From Chlorops oryzae (Eukaryota > Arthropoda > Insecta > Diptera > Chloropidae), in contig CM035807.1 in NCBI GenBank assembly GCA_020466095.1, positions 109,390,906 to 109,454,905 on the forward strand: DNA of 64,000 bases, read 5' to 3'. Below the pieces are notes generated by a model. That model did no database searches, had not been told where the DNA came from, and saw nothing but the letters and a program-made list of their open reading frames with translations. The position numbers and the translations under genes were made by a program. Below, piece by piece: positions 35,025 to 47,709 of the stretch (the first letter of the stretch is position 1; each line of letters begins with the position of its first letter).

Positions 35025-35389
35025 CTTTCGATCGCAATTCCTGCGCTATTGGAACCCAAGCATAATATAATAGCAGTTTATAGATCTTCACAATTTAAAT
35101 TGTCTGGCAACTCCGCAGTGCTTTTTCATACCAAAGTAGAACAAACCACGAATCTGAATTAAAAACTTAAAAAATAAAATACTTCTATCAATAATAAAAT
35201 GTGCCGCGTCTGACTCCTCAAGCTTCTAACATTTTCCTTTAAAAATTCACAATTAAAAATAATTCCATAATAGCTTTTAGATTTATGAATTTACAGCTTC
35301 AACTCTTTTCCTCACAAATCGGCAAACGAATTTATTTATTTTTACCCTCAATTAAGTAAAATTTTCGTGACTCGGTATCCATTTTGTGT

Positions 35390-35890
35390 TCACCATTTCT
35401 TGCTTTTAATACATTTTGGGTGTGCCGTCGAATACAGCGCCGCCGCGGCCATTGCTATTGGCTGAGCCGAGCAACATTCCGCTCCCAAATCCCCTTTTTA
35501 GCCATTTTCTCAATTCTTTATTCTGGGCAAAACGCTCTCGTGCAACATGCAACACGTCTAAAGGCCATAAAACACACAGTGTCTCCATTGAAACCGGTAT
35601 AAGCCCGTATAAGACACAACACGTCGGCCAATGACGGTATGGCCTCCTCTGGGCTGTTCGTTTCATCCACTCAAGCGGCATGCAGCATACCCCTCCGTTC
35701 GAGAATGACGGCGGCTTTGGGCCGTTGCATGTCTTTGCAGCCATCGGCGTTCGTTGCACGCGATCTGATAAAGAATTATTTATGGATTCGTGCAGGCGTT
35801 TGCATGCAATGCCTTCGTTTTTTTTTTTGTATAAAAAATGGCGATCGAGTCTGTAATTATTGTTTATAAAATAAAACGGAGTTTTGGAAT
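35390..35890. other. GC-richer intronic island
   Basis: A transposon-free stretch of higher GC content than its surroundings, with long open frames on both strands (162 codons on the minus strand, 72-76 on the plus strand). None resembles a known protein. Open frames on both strands follow from composition, so a regulatory element is at least as likely as a gene. Confidence 0.4.
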
Positions 35891-36720
35891 TCAACGTTTT
35901 TATGATTTTTCTCTTGTTTTTTTTATTTATTTATTTTTTTCTTAATTAGTTTAATGAATCCGTATTGTTGATGTACAAAAATGCATGGACTCTGATTGAA
36001 GCTTCATATCTTGACTCAAGATTCTTGAGCAATAGGAGGAGCATATTGTGTTTTATCCTTTTATCCATAACTAATTGCGTTCATAATATTTTTTGCTCTC
36101 ATTGTAAGTTCCATGGGTGCGTCTCATAACTCGCATGAAATAATTAGTAAATATTTATTTTTAACACATCGATTTGACATGCTGTCTCTGTCTCATCGAG
36201 TCGATTGGTCCAAGGACGAAAGCGAAACATTCATTGACCAGATGCAGAAACCATAAATTGCGACAAACGATTTGACTAACTGCCAAGCTGACGGGTCTCA
36301 GAGGACAAATTATCTGTTTAGCCACGACGCGTTTTTGCCAGGCGAAAGCCTGTTGCCTGCGCACTTTTTTGATTATAAGAATTTATTCACCACCGTATTC
36401 GAGACGCTATTGAGGCGAACACACACTATCACAGTTTCTGGGTTCTCGGTTCTGGGAAGCAGCGGGTGGGGAGCGACAAACCACAGACCAAAGTGGCATG
36501 TTACTTCGCCACTAAAATTATCTCTACATAATTGTCATTTCACGCCCTGCCGCTCAATGAGCTGTTGACAATTATGACAAAACATTATGCCGCAGAGGCC
36601 AGCGCTTGTGGTTCAGTTTGTTCAGCTCAAGCACAAGGACAGCCTCCTGCGGTGGTTGCAATAGTTTAGCCAACAAATTTTAAACATCTTCGTGAAAAAG
36701 GTAAATTAGTATCCGAGTGA

Positions 36721-36800
36721 GAAATGTCATCGAATTGAGAGAAATGTCATCGAATTGAGAGAAATGTCATCGAATCGATAGAAATGTCATCGAATCGAGA
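36721..36800 (+). repeat. 20-bp minisatellite, 4 copies
   Basis: Unit GAAATGTCATCGAATTGAGA repeated four times back to back, the later copies with one or two changes (AATCGATA, AATCGAGA), plus a partial fifth. Confidence 0.92.
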
Positions 36801-37986
36801 GAAATTATCATCTTCAATTGCATATTTCCAATGACATTTTCATGCGGAAGGAGATGGAAGGAAGAATTTCTTTTATCTGAAAAAAAAAAACCAAAGCTAT
36901 TTCCTGCTGGATCTGAAAACTTCACCAAAAAAAGAACTTTCCATATTGTCGTGGGAAGCATTTGTCACGTTGTTGCGCATATTAACGATCCAAGAAACGA
37001 AGACCTTTTGCTGGATGCGGAGTCTCGTACCGAACTGCGAATACTTAAACATTTGAACGGGATTTTCATGAAGTTCGGTGATGGCACTGCAGCTTAAATT
37101 CCTTCTCCGGCCGCGGTCAGTCTTTCTTTTCTTTGCTGCTGTTCTTCTCCTCTATTTCCGCTTTGTACTTAAATTCTAAATCACGAGCTGTAATTTCGTC
37201 AATTGCACCCCAGAGATTTATCTGGCGCTTGAACTGTGTGTGTGTCTGTCTGTGGCAAAAAATGTCTGTCGAACGGGCAGACCAATCTCCCACCCTCCCA
37301 TGTTTTATTCCTTTCGTTTGCTGTTGAAATATATGTATATATTGTTTGTATGTAGAACGTGCAAGAAAATCCCAAACGGCCAGAAGCGGGAGTCGAACGT
37401 CGAGAGTTGAGTTGAGACTCGTCAATTGGCCTGATGCTCCTCCATTCGAATTTCTCGACTCGGTTCTTCTTGTTGTTCGTGGGGATGCTCTGCTCTGCTC
37501 TGCTTCAGCTTCAGCTTAAAGCATTCGACCAGAAATGCGTCTGAGCTATCATAAAAGTACGGAAATGTTGTATGTATCAAAGCGAAGAAAGAGATAGCGA
37601 ATGCGTTCGCTTTGAAGACTCCTTGCGTCGCTGTAAAAGTCAAAGCCTGACGTTTAACGTTTCACCCGAGCGACAATATAACGATAACATTATTTGGCAT
37701 TTTTGTGCGTTTTAGTTGCTCTTATATCGTAAAATATCGTAAATATTAGCAACAAATTGCATCATAAAGCCATTTGATTCGATTTGGCATTTATTTCCGG
37801 TTACAAAAGTGTTATTGGCCCATTTCCACAGGTCCCAGCTGAGTGGTCCAAGGCTACAAATTTTAGGTGACACAATCGCTTATTGCACTTAAAAAGTTAG
37901 ATTAACGAAAGCGGGAAAATGAGTTGAGGTGGAGAAACAGTCGATAGCAATATTTATACTCTAGCTGGTTTCAGAATATCGAAATC

Positions 37987-38215
37987 ATCGATGGTTTTTT
38001 TTTGAAGACTATCGATAGTTTTGATTCATGGACATTTACATACTTTAGCATTGGAAAGGTGGTGCTGGCGGTAACAAAGGGCTTTCTTTTTTTTTGAAAT
38101 GCAGAGATTCCTAAAAATGATTCTATTTAGATAAGGGCAAGAGCCGCTCGAAAATTATCAAAATTATCGATTGTAAAATTTATCGATTGTATTATCGATA
38201 TTCAAAACTATCGAT
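37987..38215. promoter_or_regulatory. ATCGAT/TATCGAT cluster (DREF/BEAF-type sites)
   Basis: ATCGAT occurs at 37987, 38011, 38166, 38182, 38194 and 38210. The site at 38010-38017 is a perfect TATCGATA. The last four are TATCGAT spaced 16, 12 and 16 bases apart. TATCGATA is the DREF element and CGATA the BEAF-32 core in flies, so this may be an insulator or a promoter-like element. It directly abuts the satellite. Confidence 0.5.
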
Positions 38216-39350
38216 GATGATGGTGAGGTTGGTGATGATAATGGTGAGGTTGGTGAAGATTGTGATGATGATGATAGTGAATGATGATGATGATAGTGAA
38301 TTATGGTGATGATGATGATCGTGTTGTTGGTGATGGTGATTATGGTGATGGTGTTGATGGTGATGGTGTTGTTGATGATGGTGATGATGTTGTTGATGGT
38401 GATGATGGTGTTGATGGTGATGATGATAGTGTTGATGGTGATGATGGTGATGATGGTGAAGATGATGTTGATGTGATGATGGTGATGATGGTGTTGATGT
38501 TGATGGTGATGGTGTTGATGGTGATTGATGGTGTGTGATGTGTTGATGATGTTGTTGATGATGGTGATGATGATGGTGTTGATGTGATGATGTTGTTGAT
38601 GATGGTGATGATGTGTGATTGATGGTGATGATGTGTTTGTGTGATGATGTGTGAGGTGTGATGTTGTTGATGTGTGATGATGGTGTTGATGGTGATGATG
38701 ATTTTGATGGTGAGGTGATGGTGGTGATGATGGTGAGGTTGATGATGAGTGATGTGTGATGATGTGATGATGGTGATGATGGTGAAGATGATGTTGATGA
38801 TGGTGATGATGGTGTTGATGGTGATGTGATGATGTGTTGATGGTGATGATGGTGTTGATGGTGATGATGTTGTTGATGATGGTGATGATGTTGTTGATGT
38901 TGATGATGTTGTTGATGATGGTGATGTGATGATGGTGTTGATGGATGTGATGATGGTGTGATGATGTGATGGTGATGATGGTGATGATGGTGTTGATGGT
39001 GTTGATGGTGATGTGATTGATGGTGATGATGGTGGTGATGTGATGATGTGTTGATGGTGATGATGATGTGATGATGGATGTGTTGTGATGTGATGATGGT
39101 TTGATGGTGATGATGGTGTGTGTGATGATGGTGTATGATGGTGATGATGATGTGATGATGTGTGATGTGTGATGGTGATTGATGTGTTGATGTGATGTTG
39201 ATGGTGGTTGATGATGTGATGTGTGAGTGTGTGATGGTGTTGATGGTGATGATGGTGATGATAGTGTTGATGGTGATGATGGTGTATGGTGATGATGATG
39301 GTGATGATGTTGTTGATGGTTGATGATGGTGTTGATGATGGTGATGGTGT
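38216..39350 (+). repeat. 1.1 kb (TGATGG/TGATGT)n satellite
   Basis: The plus strand is made almost only of T, G and A in irregular TGATGATGGTG/TTGATGG units; the minus strand lacks G. A 396-codon His/Thr/Ile/Ser-rich minus-strand frame is a by-product of this composition and not a gene. The extreme strand asymmetry could favour unusual DNA structure or replication slippage. Confidence 0.95.
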
Positions 39351-42300
39351 TCAAATTTGAAAATATACCTGCCGACAGTTCTCCAGCTCTACTGAGATGA
39401 CTGAGAATTTCTTCAATTCATGGCTTTATATACGTTTCCGAAATCATGAATTCAGTGAGAATTGTAGGAATTTTTTGAAAAAAAGTACCATTTCTCGTGG
39501 TAGTTTTGCATATGGAGGGAAATAATGATTGGAAATTTGTTTTCAGGACGAATACCATCAAAGGGGCCTATGAGCGTATTCGGAGGGTGCTTTTGGGGGT
39601 TCAAGCCCCCCTCTAAATGTGGGAAATCACAAAGGGGACTGAGAAAATGATCTCAGTGGATAGTTTTGTTATGCCCTAAACCACTTCTGAAATAATTTTC
39701 TGCGTCGGTGCGTTTTGGAAGGCAACTAAAACTTTATTATTATTATGTATTTCTTTACCCTTTTGGGTCCCATGTAAGAAGGGTATACGAATATACAATT
39801 TTTCCAGCTGGTTGCATCAAGGCATCGAGGAGTGGGCCAGGATAGAATTCATTTGAATGACTTTCATTTTTTTAAGTGTACATTGTTTTCGTGACCTTAA
39901 TCCTTGCACGATCGGACATGTTCCACCTAAGTTTACATCATCGTAAAAAATTCGTGCCTGCTGTGAAAAATTTGTGTGTGTGTGCTTAAGTGTGTAAGCT
40001 TAGCCCGTTTTTGCTATAAGGTCAGTCGAGTAGGACAACAGTACAGTTAGGTCGAAGACGAACAAAGAGAACAAATGATGTGATATTGTCATCGCCCTGA
40101 AGTCTTCTTCTGTATCTTCCATGTCCCCACGAACCTCAACATGGCTGGTTTTAAATCATCCCTCGGACTTAATGAGCCATAGATTTAAGCAGTGATGCCA
40201 ACTCAGCGCTTTTCGCGCTAGATCTAGCGCTTTTGAAAGGCCCGCGGCGCGAAAACTTCTTTTTGGCGCTAAGCTATAATATTCGATAATATTATTGACT
40301 TAAACAATTTCCATCCAAACAGATGCAAAGCATCAATTTTTTTTGCCTTTAACCTGTTCCACAACAATCGGATCAATATTAATTTTGAATTGTGTTTGCT
40401 CTTGAAGTCTATTAACTATTTGGAAAATAATATTTATTGTTTGGTAATGGCTACCAACTTACTGTCACAATCGAGGCATCAAGCAAAGAACTTCTTCAAT
40501 TGCCAAAGAAATCCGTTTGTAAGCCAATATCGTAAAATTTTAAGCCTTTTCGGGCTTAAGAACTTGTTGGCGCGAATGTTCTTCGCTTTGTCGGCGTTTC
40601 CCCGATGAGCTTGCATTGAAGTTTTATTGGTTTTTGAGAAGCAAACGACCGAGTTCCGATGATTTGTGCAAAGCAATTGCAATTCTTCTACAGGCGGCAT
40701 TGATAAAAAAAAATTAAAAGCCCGCAGGAAATTTGACGGTTGCAAATGGGGGCAATTCCACGTAAAATGGCTCTGGAAGTTATAGAATTTCTGTGGGCAT
40801 TCTAAGCATTAATAATGTGGATAAGTTTTATTATTCGCTTTCAAAATTTTACATCCTTCAGAACAATATCCTTAATTTCATTTCAAATTTTATATCTTTC
40901 TGAACTAAAACCAAAAATTTGTTTTCTGCGGGTGTGACCATCACAATGGAATTACTCATTGGGAACATAGAATCTTAATCAGATCCATAGAGAAAACAAG
41001 CAAAGGAGACCGTCTACCGCCCGAAGCGAAATACAAGATCGAGAAAACCCCAACAACAGACATTAAAATCTCTAAATGCGAGCTCGGATCTGACCCCAAA
41101 GCCTTTCGCATTAAAACTCTCCATCCCAATCAACGACGCCACGGAGGCCGTTTAACTGATCAGTTTCTATAATGATCCCGCGAATTTATAGTGGGATCAT
41201 CTTTTAATAAATCCATAAGAAATTCACTTCCAAAAGAAACTGATGATTAGTCATTCATGATAAATTTTCCGAGTGGCATGTCACTCATGGCAGACAAAGT
41301 GCGTTTATTGTAGGTACTGCATCAAAGAAAAAAAAAGTCTATTTATTTAGTATGTATGAAAAATCAATGGTAGGCCGATTCAATGCAGCCCGATGGATGA
41401 TAGCCTTCAATAGACCGACTTTCTGTGAACTTATCTAGCGGTATTGTGCGCTGCCAGCCAACTTTGAATTCCCTTCTATTGGTTTTTCCCTCGAGTGGGA
41501 TTATCGGCTGCAATGCGCGGTGCATTTGAAGTCGGCTTTCGGAGCTTTCGATTGACGTCTTGGAAACGTCAAATCGAATTGGTGCACCTCAAAACGTGCA
41601 GCTAGAAGCCGACAGTCCTCGATCTGTCATTGTCACACATGCATGACGTGTGTGTGACGTGCAGTTCGATATCTCTCTCACACACATTCTTATTGATAAT
41701 TGTGTCCTCCAATGCATGTCAGTTTTAATTCCTCTTTGTGCTAATATAAACACATTGCGGCCGAATTGAACTGAAGGACGTTTGGGGAAAGTCGCTGACG
41801 TCTCGACGTCTACAAATGACATTTAAATGTGCCCAAAATTCGAGAATAATATGATCACCGTGTGTTCCCACATACATACATATGGTATCAAAGCATAATC
41901 GTAAAAAATTTTCACACCTCATGTAAGCGGACCCGCAATTGCTCGTATTCTTTTGTGCAATAAACAATTTTCGAAGCACTTTGGAAAGCGTTCAGATTCC
42001 GGCTCTGGCTGGGGATCTGGCACCACAGTATGCAACGCCGTGTACATACTCTTTATCATAAATAATTTCTTTCAAGTAAATATTTGCGTACTTGCTACGT
42101 TGTATATATTTCTGTATGTGTGTATGTATATCGTGTGTGCCTACAACGCTTCGAAGCAAAGCTCTTCCATGTGATAAGCTTAATTTTGTTCTATTATTTG
42201 CCAAATGACATAAAGAAAGGAGATTTATCTACTCACGATCACCTCTTTTATTAAAGTGCAAACAGCATTTTACTATGCGCACTTAGAATTTATTACGATC

Positions 42301-42811
42301 ACGTAAATCTTTTCTGGACGAGGAAAAACTCCATTCCTTCTATTTGTAGAACCTACTCCAATGGATATTAGGTCTTTAGTTCATTTGTGGGGGGCTGACC
42401 TAGAAAGTTTCAACAAACTTATTAGCTCTCTTTTCCAATAGGAGTTTGCGCAGTAAAGGGATCTACGCTCGAAAGTACCAAGTAAATTTCCTATAACAAA
42501 TACGTGTAAAAAAAATAGAAGAAGTACTTAGGATTACTTTCGCTAGTTCGAGGTGTAAGCTTATTACAAGTAATCGGACTTACAGGGTTGCATTTAAATT
42601 GGTACCCCGAAGTCATTTTTCTTCACAATAGATACTAATGAGCATGGTCATCCTTCGACCGAAGTAAATCATAGATAGCTGGGCCTTGAATGGAACTGGA
42701 ATCTCAATGCAATTTTGACTTTTTTCATGTTCAAACCGTTTGCTAGCATCGGAAACAACATCTTCATCAATTTCTCTCAGTGACTTCCTTACTCATTTCT
42801 CTGATTTCTTC

Positions 42812-43264
42812 TCATCTCTGATTCTCATCTCTGACTTCTTTCTTCAAATGATACTCTCTAACTCTATCCCTCGTATTTCCTTTAACAGCGTAGATCCTTT
42901 GGCTTAAAAAAAATTCAGCTACCTTATGAAGATAGTTCAGTGGAATATACCATCCAGTCTTCTTCCCATCTTCTTCTTCTTTTTCTAGCGTGTTCTTTCC
43001 CGGCTTTATACCGGAGTCCGCATGTTTTGAATTTTTTCTCCATTTTCTTCTATCCACTGCATCCTCGATTCTTAGATCCGTTGCTTGGAGGTCCCTTTTC
43101 AAAATGTCTAGCCATCTTTGTTTTGGTCGTCCTCTTGGCCGAACACCTGTTACCTCAATCCTCAAACCTCTCTTTGCCAAAGTGTTCTCACCAGCACGCA
43201 GTACGTGTCCATACCAACGTAATCTTGCTTCGCGCATTTTATCAGCATCCAGACTTCTTCCCAT
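42812..43264 (-). mobile_element. RTE-type LINE, C-terminal fragment
   Basis: The frame contains REARLRWYGHVLR, RPRGRPKQRWLD and DAVDRRKWRK followed by HADSGIKPGKN, the conserved tail of RTE-clade endonuclease-reverse transcriptases. The element is 5'-truncated. A related, more decayed copy lies at 52838-53016. Confidence 0.8.
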
Positions 43265-43689
43265 GTCCTTTATATTGCAGTCTATCTAATCTCGTATCGA
43301 AAACCATTTCTTGTCTTCCAAAGTACGTCCCTAGATAGGATTGGCTCGCATTAAGCTGGTTTATAGAATTCTGGAGATATGGTATCAATATCGTTTTGTC
43401 GCTTGTATTGAGTTTGAGCTTTCAGGTCCAATGCTTTCTTTATAAGACGCTACTTTAGGTCTTTTTTTTTAGCACCTGTTAGGGTGTTTTGGTCATTCAA
43501 CTTTTCAACTGGCTGGAAAATCCAAAAACTCTTCTTTACCTCCGATAGTTGTAGCTCTAGTCAAGGGCGTATTAGACGGGTGGCCGATGGGGCCATATCA
43601 TAAGTCTAGATCTACTTTAGTTTTGAACTAAAAGCCACCCTGCATCATACACTGGATTACGCGCTTGGCTCTGCTTATATCGATGTATA

Positions 43690-43820
43690 CAGTGTACCCT
43701 CTGCTTGAGGACACCTTTCTTAAATGGACACGCTCTAGAGTTCTTGTTGCTCAAATAGTTTCCTCTTAAAAGGACATATTTTTCGGTTTTGTGGGTATCC
43801 GCTTAGGAGAGTGTACACTG
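43690..43820. mobile_element. 131-bp pogo/Tigger-like MITE
   Basis: Ends CAGTGTACCCTCT and AGAGTGTACACTG are imperfect inverted repeats flanked by TA on both sides (43688-43689, 43821-43822). Inside, GGACACC and GGTATCC continue the symmetry. TA target and CAGTGTAC ends fit the pogo/Tigger group of Tc1-mariner. Confidence 0.65.
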
Positions 43821-45427
43821 TATGTCTCCTTAGAGCCTGATGTTCTTCTAACTCGATTTTATCCTGTGAAGGAAAACCGATGTTAAACAGAATATTTCCA
43901 TAAATGGGCCTTGAAACCCTTTTGGCCTTACTAAGCCCATCCGAAGAGAACATATCAACGTCCAAAGCATTCCATAATTTTCTTGAAATTGTGAAATCAA
44001 AACAAACTGACGTGACGATAGCGAGTGACTCTTCAGTTTTAAGATCTGTTGAAAATGGAAAAAAATTTGTCTAAACCGCCTATGAACGAACGTCTTAGAA
44101 CGAACGGAGAATGGGTTCGGGTTGCGAAAACTCTGTGACAGCAACTCGACTCTTCCGAGCGGATCAGAACGGCTAAGCCCTAAGCAAATAGAGGCACAAA
44201 CAGACGAGCGTATAAACAATCATTTCGCTAGCTAACGGGGATTTACGGGTATTCACATGGTACCCCAAAAAGTGTAGGCGATCTGCCCGACCGAATCGCA
44301 GAGCCATAAATCCACTTCCAAACAAAAGTGTAAAAACAAATACTGCGAGTAGAAACAGAGAGAGCGAGCGATAGAGAGATAGGGATAGGGAGTCGGAAGG
44401 TGGGTCTTCGCATTGATAAGCAAGATCTCCGGAGTCAAATTGAAGATATACGAGACCGAAGCAATGCGTTGATGGGTCCAAAACGATTTCGTCGTTACAT
44501 TCTGAAAACGCTATATCACCACCATTAGACGCAGCGCGACTGTCGCCGCTTATCATGTTCTGCCTTTGGCTCTGGTGCTGGTACAATATTTGAATAGGTA
44601 TTTGCTCAATAGCGATTAAACACAAAACTAGAGCAGAACTAGACCCGAAGCGTTCTTGGCGTCAGCGTTTGATCGCCAACTCTTGAGGCTGGAAACAGCC
44701 TGGCGCGACACATGTAACCCGTTAGTTCCATTGAAATAAATGTATGTAGGGTACCTGTGACTGAGATGAGACATTCTTTTGGCATGTGTCTGACAAATTG
44801 CGCAGCGATGGCTCAGAATCGAAACGGAATAGATGCGCGGATGTGATTACACTCGACGAGTTTATAAATTTAAACATTTCCAATGGAAAGACAAGCCGTC
44901 AGAGCGAAAATCGGATAGCAGCCTCATAATCAAAATTCAAATATTTGGCGTAAAATAGAAGAACGGCATACCAACTGAGGGAAAGGGAAACGGTTAGGGG
45001 CGATAAAGCCGTTCCACTCGAAATGGTTCAATATACTCTGCGTTAGAGAAGCCCCGACGACCTTAAACGATCTTTTCTGTCTTTGGGAATATGAAGAGGT
45101 ATTTAAAAAATTGTTTCCTTTTCGATTCTTATGAAATATTTTGGGTTAAATATCAGAATCGGGAATCCTTTTGGGGCCTCCATTTTTGCCTTGCGCTTTT
45201 CAGGAAGTATTAGGCTAGTTCCTTGAACACACATGAGAGACACGACCGGCATCTACTAGCACCCCATTATGAATTGTTCCTTATTCTTATATATACCTAT
45301 GTATATTCCTTCCTTCTATTTTCATTTTGGGTTCATTTGTATGATTGATTATTTTGTATTACTTTGGCAATTGACCTTTTTTTTAATCCATCCTTTTTTA
45401 ATTTGGAAAATGTTTCTCCCGTTGCAG

Positions 45428-45934
45428 GAAAAACTCGCACCAAGGACAAATATCGTGTTGTCTATACGGATTTCCAACGCTTGGAACTGGAGAAAGAATA
45501 CTGCACATCGCGCTACATAACCATCCGTCGGAAAACTGAACTAGCCCAGAGTCTTTCCCTTTCCGAGCGACAGGTGAAGATCTGGTTCCAGAATCGTCGC
45601 GCAAAGGAGCGAAAACAGAACAAGAAGAGCAATGATCCTTCAGTGATCGGAATGGGCGGCGGCGGCGGAATGCAGCACAGCGACTACGTGAACCTGATGG
45701 ATACAAAGCCGAAATTGGAGCCCGGACTTCATTTGCAGCACTCGTCTGCATCCAATGAGTTCGATGGCAATGGGCATGCCTTCGATGAGCCTGCATCATC
45801 ATCTTCATAGTCACCATTCCCTCGCGGCAGTTTCGGCGGCGGCAGCGGCACACTCCCATCCACATTCGCTGCACCATCAGAGCCAAATGTCGGCAGCAGC
45901 CGCAGCAGCCAGTGTCGGTCCACTGGCGATGTGA
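45428..45934 (+). CDS. cad: caudal, homeobox exon (one frameshift)
   Basis: Second coding exon, opening in phase 1 after a TTGCAG acceptor. The homeodomain (about residues 233-294) runs from [15 protein letters not shown] through helix 3 [17 protein letters not shown]; position 50 is Gln, as in Cad/Cdx. It is followed by [11 protein letters not shown] and a His-, Ser- and Ala-rich tail. The first frame ends at a TAG at 45808. The fly-like tail ([33 protein letters not shown]) continues in the next frame after one extra T at 45745, ending at TGA 45932-45934, which matches the VGTLSM end of fly Cad. The extra T is most likely an assembly error. The stop is TGA followed by C, with a long open frame after it (see 45935-46135). 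Confidence 0.94.
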
Positions 45935-46135
45935 CAACCTTATCTTGGCAACAACAACAATAGCAGCAGCAACAACATTGAACCCTACAATAACAATAGC
46001 AATGAAAATGAAATCTTCTTTGGCAATGAACAGTTCCACCGAATTGCAGACGAAGCAGTTGCTATGAATGAAATCAGCAATATGGGGATGGCCACAGTTA
46101 ACAGTCCGCGGAATTTTTCTACTGACACGATCTAA
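45935..46135 (+). other. cad: 66-codon open frame after the caudal TGA (readthrough candidate)
   Basis: In the same frame as the Caudal tail, no stop occurs for 66 codons after TGA-C until TAA at 46133-46135. The predicted extension is Asn/Ser-rich first (GNNNNSSSNNIEPYNNNS) and then more complex (EIFFGNEQFHRIADEAV, MNEISNMGMATV). TGA followed by C is the leakiest stop context and is typical of the readthrough genes described in flies. Alternatives: ordinary 3' UTR open by chance, or a lineage-specific longer C-terminus with an assembly error at the stop. Confidence 0.5.
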
Positions 46136-46690
46136 ACGAGATGGCAACTCTGACGAGAATATTCTGTCAACGCGGCATGTGAGAAAAGGTCTTAAAAGCT
46201 CTTAAGGTGACCATGTATTTTATTGCTAGGAGTTTTCTAAGAATTTCAAAATTTGACAGAATTTGATTTTGTTCTTTATCTTAATTTTAAACCTCTGTTG
46301 AAGCGATTTAACCTGATGAGGATAGTTATATATATATATATAAAAAAATATTTAAAAAATGTGTAAAAAAAATGTATACATTAATGTTATCTAAGCACTC
46401 CTAGGTTATGAACAACTAACAGCAAACCGCATAAATTCATTGCTGCCGTCCCGTCTAACACTTCTTATCTTAGCTCTACAACACCGTTATTTAATGCCTT
46501 CTTACCTAATTTGGCCTAAGACTGGAGGCGATCATTCCCCTGCGTTTCGTGGTTGCTGAGTTATTTAATCAAATTTAGGCGATTTTTAAAAGAAAAATGT
46601 TCATCTCAGAGGATCGCTTATTGATTTTTTTTTTGAATTTTTATGGAAAAATTATATATACTGAAAATTGTTTAATAAAGCTGATTAATC
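46136..46690 (+). other. cad: cad 3' UTR with poly(A) signal
   Basis: AT-rich sequence with AATAAA at 46674-46679 as the first good poly(A) signal, about 740 bases after the TGA. Further AATAAA copies at about 47061 and 47287 could give longer isoforms. Confidence 0.5.
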
Positions 46691-47484
46691 GTTACTACAT
46701 CTGAATAAAGCCTATTTAGACTATAAAATTGGCTGAAAAAATTCACAAAAACTGCCTGAAAAATTCAATTTATCCTATTCAAAGTTCAACGCAGTCCGGG
46801 GTCCGTTTAAAACCAGTGAAACACTCTACTTAAAGAAGAAAGAAAGAAAGAAAAAAAATGAAATAAATACTAATAATAAACATATATGAATACAAATAAT
46901 AATATTGAACTATTTTTTATGAAATAATTGCCTTTGATTCGGTTTGATTATTGATTTTGTGATGCTTTTAGCTTTTTAAGTTACAAATCGATGAGCTTAA
47001 GTACGTGCTTGTGTGGGAAACACCATTTGTTGACGTACAAAATTAATTGTAAGTCTATTCAATAAATAATTTGTTTAAGAAAAATTCTCGAAATGAATTC
47101 AAATTCATTCCGCATTAATTAAGAAATATACAATATAAATGCGTAAGTAGGAAATTTAGAGCCTCTATTTATCGTATGTGTCTTCATGTAAATTCAAGCA
47201 AGATCAAAATATGTCTGTATGTAGTACGATTAGGTTTATTTATGTATAAAGCGATAACCGCAAGGAATGTTTAATTGCTGAAAATTCAATAAAAAAAAAA
47301 AATAAGAAAAGAGACTTTTCTCAATTTGTGAAAAATATCCTCATGTTCCCAGTAGAAAATTGAGGTAAGTTGGGGCCTCGAGTATAGAAAAGGAACTAGT
47401 ACACGATTAGAGAAAAATGGACAGGCGTCTACAGTTCAATTTTGCTCAAACATAGACGTAAGATATTTGCTACGCGTGAATCAG

Positions 47485-47545
47485 ATAGGTCCGTGGATTA
47501 GTGAATAATGTGTGCGAAAGTTCGAGTTCAAATCCCTGCTCAGGT
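47485..47545 (+). repeat. tRNA-like (SINE-type) unit, plus strand
   Basis: GTGGATTAGTGAATA (A-box-like, 47493-47507) and GAGTTCAAATCCC (B box, 47524-47536) at near-tRNA spacing. No full cloverleaf forms. Probably a tRNA-derived repeat. Confidence 0.5.
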
Positions 47546-47709
47546 AAAGAAATTTGGAAGAATGGTCAAATTCGAAAATGCAAAAAATTTAAAGGATAAA
47601 CAAGTTGCCAACCAGACTTGGTTGACTTCGCCAATGCTGTCTCTCAGAATTTGAAATCTTTTCTATTTATTTCTTATTCATTCCTCTTCGGATTTTAATA
47701 ACTGATAAG

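Larger units (their letters stand above)
24770..45427 (+). other. cad: caudal intron, 20.7 kb
   Basis: A single intron separates the activation-domain exon from the homeobox exon, as in Drosophila but longer. It carries at least six transposon insertions, a 1.1 kb satellite and several GC-richer, transposon-free stretches (about 28.4-30.2, 32.9-33.6, 35.4-35.8, 36.2-37.7 kb) that are the likeliest places for cad enhancers. No independent gene was recognised inside it. Confidence 0.85.

Noticed and set aside
35406..35894. 162-codon minus-strand frame in the cad intron as a gene
   Set aside because: No recognisable motif, plus-strand frames are equally open, and the stretch is simply GC-richer. 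It is kept only as a possible regulatory island.
38164..39354. 396-codon minus-strand open frame rich in His, Thr, Ile and Ser
   Set aside because: It is the translation of the TGATGG-type satellite; all three frames stay open because the strand lacks stop-forming combinations.
45398..46147. 249-codon minus-strand frame over the cad homeobox
   Set aside because: Shadow of the real plus-strand coding sequence; the homeodomain and splice site prove the plus strand.
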